A DNA stretch of 21,088 bases from Bacteroidales bacterium (GTDB lineage Bacteria; Bacteroidota; Bacteroidia; Bacteroidales; UBA932), in contig JAFXUS010000003.1 in the NCBI GenBank assembly GCA_017535125.1, positions 1-21,088 of the forward strand, read 5' to 3'. Below, piece after piece: positions 1-6,734 of this stretch; within the stretch, counting starts at the first letter, position 1; the number at the start of each line of letters is the position of its first letter. The notes below the pieces were generated by a model. It did not search any database. It was not told where the DNA came from and saw only the letters and a program-made list of their open reading frames with translations. A program made the position numbers and the translations under genes.

Positions 1-1652
1 CCGGGAAGGAATATGGTTTTCCCGGTGGTCTTGCCGGTTACGCTGAAACCATGCGTTCCTTTATAGTAGCGTCGAATCCAAACGCCCTGCTCCAGAAGCT
101 CTATCATTTCGGCCTCGGTGGGCATCCGCCAGCCACCGCCCAATTTCACGCTGGCTACATCATCGGCAGGCTCAAGCACGGTCCTGCCGTCCGTCTGAGT
201 GTATTTGGTTAGGACACCCGTATCTTCGTTGTACCACTTGTAGTTCGCCATGTAAGGGTCGTCCTTGGTAGCGGTCTCGCCCCAGCAATATTTGTTACCT
301 GCTTCTTCCGGTTTGGTGGCATCCACATTCCAGCCTCTCCATTTGACGCTGAGGCCCAGATCCACGACTTCCTCCCTTGAAATCTCCGGAGCCAGCACAG
401 TACACTCGGCGGTCACCGACATGCCGCCAGAGTCATTGCCATCCAAGCTGGCGCCAACCCTTCCTAGATTCTCTTCCGTATCTGTCGCATCCTCATTGAA
501 CTCCAGATAGGAGAAACCGTCCGATGTGCCACCTCTGCTAGCAGTAAATACGGTTGTCACCTTGCCTTCGGAGTCCGTGACGCCGGAGTCGGGCTCAAGG
601 GTGCCGCCCGAAAGGTTGGAAGCGTAGAAATGCACTTTTCGCCCGGGAGCGGGACGGGTGATGGCTCCGGAAGAGCCGGTAAGAATAAAGGTGATGGTGG
701 CTTTGCCGTCCGTGTCGATGGTCTGGGGAGAATCGGCACCACTTAGTGAGAAAGACTTAAACTCGATTGCCGCAGGGCCCACTTCCGTCTTGTCCTCCAC
801 GGTGACTTCGCCGTCGGAGTACTTCACCGTGGTTTTGGCCGTGAGTTCCATTCCGTTGAAGGCGGAAGGATCCTTAATCTCGACCTCGCAGACGGCCTGG
901 CCATTCTCGTCGGTGGTGGCCTTCTCGGTGATGGTCTTGACCAGCTCGGCAATCTCCTGCTGGGTCTTGTTGGCGATCTGGAAGAGTACCTCCGCGCCTT
1001 GAACCGGCCGGTCCACGCTCTCGCCCTGGGTGCGCTCGTCCACGACATAGACGATCTTGGCCTTGCCTTCATCGCTGACGAGAGGGATGATCCTGCCTTC
1101 GTCGCCTGTTTTCTTTCCGCCTTCCAGCACATCCACGATCCGGATCCTGGGTTTGGTCTTTTCCTTGGACGGCCGCTCCCGCGGGAGGATCTCTCCGACG
1201 GCGGTTTCATTAAAGAGCGATTCCCTTTCGCTACCGTCTGAATAGCGCGTGTACGATTTTACGGTCGCGGTCACGGTGCCGCCTTCGAAGGTGGCGGGGT
1301 TCGGGGCCGTGAAGACGCAGTTCACGAGGCCGTTGCTATCCGTTTTTCCGCTCGCCGTACAGGATCCGCCGACGGATGTAAAGGTGACTTCTATTTCCCG
1401 CACGGGGCCGTTGGGCCGCACGCCTTGCGTGCTGCTTTCCCAGTCCCAGTAGCAATAGAACGTGAGGGTGGCCGTGCCGTCGGTGCCGAGGGTCTGCGGT
1501 GAATTCTGGCAGATCAGCTTGTTAAAGGCAGTTTGCATCGAGCCATCCTGCTTGCATTCTGTTACGTCGTTGCAGGCGGCTACAAGCATGAGGATACCCA
1601 GTAAAGACGGGAACCTTTTAATCTGGTTCGCAGTTAACTTCTTGTGCTTCAT
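1..1652 (-). CDS. Surface lipoprotein with Ig-like repeats and a FISUMP domain (3' end outside window)
   Basis: The frame is open from the ATG at 1652 to the left edge, giving 550 residues with no stop, so the gene is partial. Residues 1-26 are a lipoprotein signal with lipobox LVAAC (Cys27); acidic residues follow the Cys, as in surface-exported Bacteroidota lipoproteins. Three Ig-like (Big_1/invasin-like) units follow at about 50-135, 185-290 and 300-415, each with a TD-x2-G type turn before a beta strand. From about 429 the sequence VDLGLSVKW, then YCWGET and GGGWRMPTEAEM, marks a Fibrobacter succinogenes major paralogous (FISUMP) domain, cut by the edge. The role is probably surface adhesion or glycan contact; the ligand is unknown. 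Codon use includes AGA and AGG, which neighbours rarely use, suggesting an accessory origin. Start choice is secure: signal peptide plus a matching upstream promoter. Confidence 0.88.
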   Translation of the reverse strand, partial: MKHKKLTANQIKRFPSLLGILMLVAACNDVTECKQDGSMQTAFNKLICQNSPQTLGTDGTATLTFYCYWDWESSTQGVRPNGPVREIEVTFTSVGGSCTASGKTDSNGLVNCVFTAPNPATFEGGTVTATVKSYTRYSDGSERESLFNETAVGEILPRERPSKEKTKPRIRIVDVLEGGKKTGDEGRIIPLVSDEGKAKIVYVVDERTQGESVDRPVQGAEVLFQIANKTQQEIAELVKTITEKATTDENGQAVCEVEIKDPSAFNGMELTAKTTVKYSDGEVTVEDKTEVGPAAIEFKSFSLSGADSPQTIDTDGKATITFILTGSSGAITRPAPGRKVHFYASNLSGGTLEPDSGVTDSEGKVTTVFTASRGGTSDGFSYLEFNEDATDTEENLGRVGASLDGNDSGGMSVTAECTVLAPEISREEVVDLGLSVKWRGWNVDATKPEEAGNKYCWGETATKDDPYMANYKWYNEDTGVLTKYTQTDGRTVLEPADDVASVKLGGGWRMPTEAEMIELLEQGVWIRRYYKGTHGFSVTGKTTGKTIFLP

Positions 1653-1696
1653 ATGGTTATATTTTAGTGTAATTTCCAGTAGTGTGGCACTATTCG

Positions 1697-1729
1697 CAAA
1701 TATAATTAAAGTTTATCCAATAAACAATA
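1697..1729 (-). promoter_or_regulatory. Bacteroidota-type promoter of the lipoprotein gene
   Basis: On the minus strand, TATTG (1729-1725), a 20-nt spacer and TATATTTG (1704-1697) match the -33 and -7 elements of the primary Bacteroidota sigma factor. The -7 box ends 44 nt before the ATG, so this mRNA has a short leader, unlike several other genes here. Confidence 0.75.
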
Positions 1730-1732
1730 ATG

Positions 1733-1752
1733 GGCCGCTTGTGGCAGCAGCC
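1733..1752 (-). terminator. Weak hairpin after the permease gene
   Basis: On the minus strand GGCTGC (1752-1747) can pair with GCGGCC (1738-1733) across an 8-nt loop, with one wobble pair. It lies 16 nt beyond the permease stop and is followed by a T-rich but broken run. It may be a weak terminator; the stem is short and the call is tentative. Confidence 0.25.
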
Positions 1753-1768
1753 TGAGTTGAAGAGGGAA

Positions 1769-2926
1769 TCACTCCGCCTTGACGGTCTTGGCGGGATCGA
1801 CTTTCGAAATGAAGAGGGTGGGAATCAGCAGCAGAAGCAGGATTCCCGCGAAGGCGGCGGCGTCCGCGAGCAGGATGGCTGGCAGGTTGACGTGTACCGG
1901 CACGAAGGAAACGAAATAATTCTCCGGATTGAGTTTGATCGCGTGGGTCGTGCCCTGGATCAGGCAGAACAGCAGCGCGAGCACGTTGCCCGCGGCCATG
2001 CCGACGGCGGCGGTGCGGGCGCCAACCCGCAGGAAAACCCCGGCCACGGCGCGGTTGCCCATGCCGAGGGTTTTGAGCGTGCCGATCGTGGATACGTTCC
2101 GGAAGAGCAGGATCAGCAGCCCGGAAATCATGTTGAATCCCGCCACGACGGTCATCAACAGCAGGATGGCGTAAACGTTGAAATCAATCAGGTCCAGCCA
2201 GTCGAAGAGCTGCGGGAAACGCTCGGTGGCGGCGACGGCGCGCAGCGGTTCTTCCTCGTGGCCGGCGCCCGCCATGGCGCGCCAGCCCAGTTCTTCAGTA
2301 GCTTGCGCCAGCAGCGCGCGGTCCCGCAGGCGCGGCTCCAGGCGCACTTCCAGCAGGGAAGATTCGTTTTCGTCCCATTCATAGACCCGCCGCAGGTCCC
2401 GGATCGGGACGTAGAGCAGCTGCCCCTCGTCCGTAGCCATGGGACTCTCGTAAATCTCGAGGATATGCCACTTGCGAACCTTGGTCTTGTCTCCGGCAAA
2501 ATAGGCCGTCAGGTCGTCGCCGACGGAGAGGCCGAAACGCCCGGCGAGCGAAACCGGCACCCGCACGCCCATGGAGGCGGTGTCGGCGGGCGTGCCCTTG
2601 AACATGGCCCCCTGGATGTCGTCTCCGAGTCTGAGAATGCCGGCGCCATAGACGACCGGCTCGATGCTTTCCACGCCGCGCATCCCCTCCAAGTCCTTCA
2701 GGAAGGAGGGGGTGCGGACGGGGTCGGCGCCGCCGGTCAGGTCGGCGGCCGCGTTGGTCAGCAGCACGTCGCCCGTGACGGCGGAAACACCGCCGCGGAT
2801 CTCCCGCCGGAACCCGGCGGAAATGGCGACGGCGATGATGATCACAAAGAAGGAGATGGCTATCGCAACGACAGCCATCTTCTCCTTGACGCGCAGGCGT
2901 CGGGCAATGAAGCCTTCGGCCCGCAT
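1769..2926 (-). CDS. FtsX-like ABC transporter permease (LolC/LolE type)
   Basis: This 385-residue inner-membrane protein has the LolC/E (FtsX/MacB permease) layout: one membrane helix near the N-terminus (about 18-38), a large periplasmic domain (about 40-245), then three helices (about 251-276, 301-325, 348-374). The family moves lipoproteins or other envelope substrates using a separate LolD/MacB-like ATPase, which is not in this window, so the substrate is unassigned. The ATG at 2926 is chosen because it lies 4 nt after the stop of the upstream peptidase gene and leads directly into the N-terminal helix; an in-frame ATG at 2974 would add 16 residues of antisense-like sequence inside that gene. 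It is probably cotranscribed with the M13 peptidase. No internal defect is seen. Confidence 0.85.
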   Translation of the reverse strand: MRAEGFIARRLRVKEKMAVVAIAISFFVIIIAVAISAGFRREIRGGVSAVTGDVLLTNAAADLTGGADPVRTPSFLKDLEGMRGVESIEPVVYGAGILRLGDDIQGAMFKGTPADTASMGVRVPVSLAGRFGLSVGDDLTAYFAGDKTKVRKWHILEIYESPMATDEGQLLYVPIRDLRRVYEWDENESSLLEVRLEPRLRDRALLAQATEELGWRAMAGAGHEEEPLRAVAATERFPQLFDWLDLIDFNVYAILLLMTVVAGFNMISGLLILLFRNVSTIGTLKTLGMGNRAVAGVFLRVGARTAAVGMAAGNVLALLFCLIQGTTHAIKLNPENYFVSFVPVHVNLPAILLADAAAFAGILLLLLIPTLFISKVDPAKTVKAE

Positions 2927-2930
2927 GGAA

Positions 2931-4943
2931 TTACCAGATATGGACGCGCTCGGCTTCCGGACGCCACATCGCATCGCCCTCCTGAATGCCGAAGGCCTCG
3001 AAGAACTGGTCGAAGTTGCGCAGGGTCACGTTGACGCGGTTGTTGCCGAGCGAGTGGACGTCGAGCTTGGTCAGGCGGGCCTTCTCCTCGTCGGTGATGT
3101 TCTGCGCCCAGACGCGGGCGTAGCCGAGGAAGAAGCGCTGCTCGGCGGTAAAGCCGTCGATCGGGGCGGGGACGTTCTCACCGAGGGCATTGTGCAGGGC
3201 CGTCCAGGCCACGCTCACGCCGCCGTGGTCGGCGATGTTCTCGCCGAGGGTCAGTTCGCCGTTGGCTTTCACGCCCGGCAGGATCTCCACCTCATTGAAC
3301 TGGTCCACCAGCACGTGGGTCTTCTCCACGAAGGCGGCGCGGTCTTCGGCGGTCCACCAGTTGTTCATGTTGCCGTCCTTGTCGAACAGGCTGCCCTGGT
3401 CGTCAAAGCCGTGGGTCATCTCATGGCCGATCACCACGCCGATGGCGCCATAGTTCACTGCGTCGTCCGCATCCGGGTTGAAGAACGGCGGCTGCAGGAT
3501 GCCGGCCGGGAAGCAGATCTCGTTGGTCGTCGGGTTGTAGTAGGCGTTGACCGTCTGCGGCGTCATGTGCCACTCGGTCGGATCCGTCTGCTTGCCGAGC
3601 TTGGAGAGGTTGTCGGCGACGTACCAGGCGCTCGCGGCGCGCAGGTTCTCGTAGTAGCTCAGCTCCGGATCCACGGTGAGGGTGCTGTAGTCCTTCCACT
3701 TGTCGGGATAGCCGATCTTCACGGTGAAGGCTTCCAGCTTCTCGCGGGCCTTGGCCTTGGTGGCGTCGGACATCCAGTCGAGGGAGTCGATGTGCTGTCC
3801 GAGGGAGATCTGCAGGTTCTTCACGAGGTCGAGCATCTTCTGCTTGGAGGACTCGGGGAAGAACTTCGCGACGTACATCTGGCCGACGGCCTCGCCGAGG
3901 ATGCTGTTGGGCACGCTCATGGCGCGCTTCCAGCGCGGCTTCTGCTCGGTGACACCGCTCATCTGGGTGCTGTAGAAGTCGAAGTTGGCGGCATAGAAAT
4001 CATCGGAAAGGCTGCTCGCGGCGCCGTTGATCAGCTGTGCGGCGAGGTAGTCCTTGAGGACCTCCAGCTTGCTGTCCTTGAAGAGCTTGCTGAAGCCCTG
4101 GAAGAAGGACGGCTGCTCCACGATCACCTTGTCCATCTCGGGAATGCCCATTGCCTCGGCGAAGGTCTTGAAGTCGAAGCCGGAGAAGGTCTTGTAGATC
4201 TGGGCGGAGCTCATCGGGTTGTAGAGCTTCTCGATGTCGCGGTTCTGCACGCTGGTCCAGGAGAACTCGGCGAGCTTGTCCTCGATGCCCGCGGCGTTGG
4301 CTGCGCGCTGCTCGGCGTTGTCCAGGCCGGCGAGGGTGAAGAACTTGGCGAGCATCGCCTCATAGCCCTTGCGCAGTTCGGCGTTGGCCGGATCCACGTA
4401 GTAGTCGCGGTCGCCCATGCCGAGGCCGCCCTGGCCGAGGTAGAAGATCTGGATGCTGCTGTCCATCAGGTCGGCGTCCACGCCGCCCCCGAAGAAGCCG
4501 CCTTCACCCACGAGGTTCATCTTGCCGAGGTGCGCTGCGAGCGCCTTCTTGTCGGGCAGGGCGTAGATCTCGTCGAGGTATTTCTTCAGCGGCGCGGCGC
4601 CTTCCGCGTTGAGGCGGGTGGAGTCGAGGCCCTGCTTGTACAGGTCCACGATCTTCTGGTCGACGGTGCCGGCCTCCGGGTTCATCTCCGTCATCTCGGA
4701 GAAGAGGGCGTTGAGGTCCTCCACGTTCTTCTCACGAAGCACGTCGAAAGAGCCGAAACGGGCATATTCGGGTTTGAGGGGGTTCTTCTGCATCCAGCCT
4801 CCGTTGGCATAGAGGAAGAAGTTCTCGCCGGGTGCCACGGTCAGATCCATGTCGGTGGGATCCAGGGCCGGGACCTTCGTTTCCTTGGGCTGGCAGGCCG
4901 CCAGCATCATCACAGGAATCATGATTGCAAAAATCCTTTTCAT
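2931..4943 (-). CDS. pepO: M13-family (neprilysin/PepO-like) zinc metallopeptidase lipoprotein
   Basis: The 670-residue product begins with a lipoprotein signal peptide and lipobox LAAC (Cys17), so it should be anchored in the envelope facing the periplasm or surface. It has the full M13 catalytic set: NAYYNP (466-471, substrate backbone binding), the zinc motif HEMTH (507-511), and GENIADHGG with the third zinc ligand Glu568. Length is normal for the family. The C-terminus is VHIW, close to the conserved CxxW end of neprilysins but without the Cys. M13 enzymes cleave oligopeptides; the physiological substrate is not evident. The ATG at 4943 gives a clean signal peptide, whereas a longer reading to 5081 would run into the divergent yczE-like gene. 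No perfect -7 box is seen upstream; the closest is TAAATTCG at 4984-4977. It is followed 4 nt later by the permease gene. Confidence 0.93.
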   Translation of the reverse strand: MKRIFAIMIPVMMLAACQPKETKVPALDPTDMDLTVAPGENFFLYANGGWMQKNPLKPEYARFGSFDVLREKNVEDLNALFSEMTEMNPEAGTVDQKIVDLYKQGLDSTRLNAEGAAPLKKYLDEIYALPDKKALAAHLGKMNLVGEGGFFGGGVDADLMDSSIQIFYLGQGGLGMGDRDYYVDPANAELRKGYEAMLAKFFTLAGLDNAEQRAANAAGIEDKLAEFSWTSVQNRDIEKLYNPMSSAQIYKTFSGFDFKTFAEAMGIPEMDKVIVEQPSFFQGFSKLFKDSKLEVLKDYLAAQLINGAASSLSDDFYAANFDFYSTQMSGVTEQKPRWKRAMSVPNSILGEAVGQMYVAKFFPESSKQKMLDLVKNLQISLGQHIDSLDWMSDATKAKAREKLEAFTVKIGYPDKWKDYSTLTVDPELSYYENLRAASAWYVADNLSKLGKQTDPTEWHMTPQTVNAYYNPTTNEICFPAGILQPPFFNPDADDAVNYGAIGVVIGHEMTHGFDDQGSLFDKDGNMNNWWTAEDRAAFVEKTHVLVDQFNEVEILPGVKANGELTLGENIADHGGVSVAWTALHNALGENVPAPIDGFTAEQRFFLGYARVWAQNITDEEKARLTKLDVHSLGNNRVNVTLRNFDQFFEAFGIQEGDAMWRPEAERVHIW

Positions 4944-4995
4944 ATTTTTATTAATTGAATCGTTCGAAACGGACTGCGAATTTAAGGAAAATTCC

Positions 4996-5003
4996 GATAT
5001 TTG
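4996..5003 (+). promoter_or_regulatory. -7-like box of the yczE-like gene
   Basis: GATATTTG matches TAnnTTTG except for the first base and ends 8 nt before the ATG at 5012. The -33 position is poor (ACTG at 4973-4976, 19-nt spacer). If used, transcription would start within a few bases of the start codon. Confidence 0.45.
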
Positions 5004-5011
5004 TCGCGTAA

Positions 5012-5740
5012 ATGAACCCGAAAGCGAAAGATATCCTCCGCAGATACACCGTGGCGAGCATCGGATTGGTGTTCGTGGCACTTGGCGTGGCGCTGTCCAT
5101 CATCTCCAACCTGGGCACGGCGCCGCTTTCCTGCCCGTCCTACGTGCTGAACCTCCGCTGGCCGAGATTGTCGGTCGGCACCTTCACCCTGCTGGTCAAC
5201 ACCTCCCTGATCCTGATCCAGGTCGCATTGCTCCGCAAGGATTTCAAGGCGAAGCACCTGATGCAGATCGTGGCTTCGGCCCTGTTCGGGTACCTGATCG
5301 ACGCCTGTCTCTGGTCGCTGGCCTGGCTGCATCCGGAAAGCTTCGCCGCGCGTCTCGGCCTGACGCTGCTGGCCGCGCTGGTGACGGCCTTCGGCGTGAG
5401 CATCGAAGTGGCGGCCGACGCCTGGATGCTCTCCGCCGAGATGACGGTGGCGGCTTTCTGCCAGGTGTTCCATAAGGCTTTCAGCCCGGTCAAGGTGGTG
5501 ATGGATTCGCTGATGGTGGTGATTGCGGCGTTGCTCTGCCTGCTGTTCTTCCATGATCTTTTCGGTGCCGGCACGTTCACCAGCCTGGCGGACGTCCTGC
5601 TGGCGCGCACGCCCGACATCGTCATCGGCCTCGGGACGCTGCTGCTCGCCGTGCTGCCCGGCGCGATGATGCGCCTGACCGATCCGGTCGTGGCGCGCCT
5701 CAGGGGCAGATCCGGCAAAGGCGCTCGTACAGCGCGATAG
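5012..5740 (+). CDS. YczE/YitT-like integral membrane protein
   Basis: The 242-residue product is almost wholly hydrophobic, with about five membrane segments (roughly 13-33, 57-75, 85-106, 115-133, 162-182, and 203-220 possibly a sixth). The N-terminal pattern GLVFVALGVALSIISNLGTAP followed by a helix resembles the YczE family (COG2364), uncharacterised membrane proteins of possible transport function. No catalytic motif is visible and the substrate is unknown. The start is the first ATG in frame and lies 8 nt after a -7-like box. It is divergent from pepO. Its last 41 bp overlap, on the opposite strand, the end of the mltF-like gene, so its basic tail (RLRGRSGKGARTAR) is encoded by shared DNA. 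Confidence 0.75.
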   Translation: MNPKAKDILRRYTVASIGLVFVALGVALSIISNLGTAPLSCPSYVLNLRWPRLSVGTFTLLVNTSLILIQVALLRKDFKAKHLMQIVASALFGYLIDACLWSLAWLHPESFAARLGLTLLAALVTAFGVSIEVAADAWMLSAEMTVAAFCQVFHKAFSPVKVVMDSLMVVIAALLCLLFFHDLFGAGTFTSLADVLLARTPDIVIGLGTLLLAVLPGAMMRLTDPVVARLRGRSGKGARTAR

Positions 5741-6734
5741 CGTGATCCACGTAATAGGCGGTCTCCACGCCTTTGAAGGGGCCCAGTTTCACGGCCCCGG
5801 TTTCCATGATCGATTCGCTGGACATCAGCGGAAGCACCCGGTTCACGATGTTGTCCCAGTAGCCCGGGTCCACGTCCAGGTAGCGCGCGAGGTTGATGCA
5901 GTCGTCGATGCGCCCGATGCCTGCGTTGTAGGCGGCGAGGGCGTATTTGTAGCGCTCGGTCATGTTGTCCCCCACGTTGTAGTAGCGCTTGATGAGGGTG
6001 CCCAGGGACTGGGCGCCCGCGGCGATGTTCATTTCCGGATCCAGCGGATCCGTGACGCCGTAGCGTGCCGCGGTCTTGGGCATCATCTGCATGAGTCCGG
6101 TCGCGCCGCGTTTCGAACGCGCCTCGATGTGGAAGCGGGACTCCTGGTAGATCACGGCGGCGAGCAGGTGCCAGTCCCAGCCAAGCGAGTCGGCGTGGAC
6201 CCGGATCAGGCTGTCGTACGGGCTGATCTGCGTGCGGGGGCCGCTCCGGAAGGCGTTGAAGCGGTTCAGGAAGATATCCCGCGTCGGAGCGTATTCATCG
6301 GACGCGTGCCAGGCGTCAATCCATTCATTCAGTTCCTGCATGCCGGCATGGTCGTCGTGGCGCATCAGCCAGACGCTCATGTTGTCCACCGGAACGGAAA
6401 TCAGCACGCTGTCCACGGCCAGGCTGTCGCCCCAGGGCACGACCACGATGTCCACGGCGCCGCTGCGCAGTGAATCCAGGTAGGACCGGTTCCGCTCGGT
6501 GAGCCGGATGTCGATGGCCTGGCCGTTGTCGGCGGCGAAGCGCTTGAGCAGATGATAATGGTATCCGATGACCAGGGCCTTGGAGGTGTCGGCCAGCGGA
6601 GCGAGCTCCAGCACGCCCTGGATGTGGGGTGGCTTGACGCGTGCCTCCTGTACGGGCTTGAAGCGGGACGCGATGCCGACCGCGACGATCAGGACGGCGG
6701 CGAGAATCAGGCAGAGGCGTTCGGCGCGTTTCAT
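5700..6734 (-). CDS. mltF: MltF-like membrane-bound lytic transglycosylase
   Basis: The 344-residue product has an N-terminal membrane anchor (about 7-23), a solute-binding-protein-like region (about 36-165), then an SLT lysozyme-like domain from about 180. The catalytic glutamate is Glu198 in VIYQESRF, followed by GATGLMQMMP (210-219) and AAYNAGIGR (267-275). This order is that of MltF, which cleaves the MurNAc-GlcNAc bond of peptidoglycan to give 1,6-anhydro-MurNAc ends. The ATG at 6734 forms an ATGA overlap with the stop of the upstream porin gene, indicating translational coupling; upstream in-frame codons are antisense-like to the porin. It is the last gene of the mscS-amgK-murU-porin run, which fits a role in wall turnover. 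The 3' end overlaps the convergent yczE-like gene by 41 bp. Confidence 0.9.
   Translation of the reverse strand: MKRAERLCLILAAVLIVAVGIASRFKPVQEARVKPPHIQGVLELAPLADTSKALVIGYHYHLLKRFAADNGQAIDIRLTERNRSYLDSLRSGAVDIVVVPWGDSLAVDSVLISVPVDNMSVWLMRHDDHAGMQELNEWIDAWHASDEYAPTRDIFLNRFNAFRSGPRTQISPYDSLIRVHADSLGWDWHLLAAVIYQESRFHIEARSKRGATGLMQMMPKTAARYGVTDPLDPEMNIAAGAQSLGTLIKRYYNVGDNMTERYKYALAAYNAGIGRIDDCINLARYLDVDPGYWDNIVNRVLPLMSSESIMETGAVKLGPFKGVETAYYVDHAIALYERLCRICP

Noticed and set aside
2664..4958. Long plus-strand open frame opposite the M13 peptidase
   Set aside because: It is antisense to a gene with a complete catalytic motif set; its Val/Leu/Gly/His-rich composition is typical of reverse frames in GC-rich DNA.
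4944..5081. Longer N-terminus for the M13 peptidase
   Set aside because: It would overlap the divergent yczE-like gene and bury the lipoprotein signal peptide.
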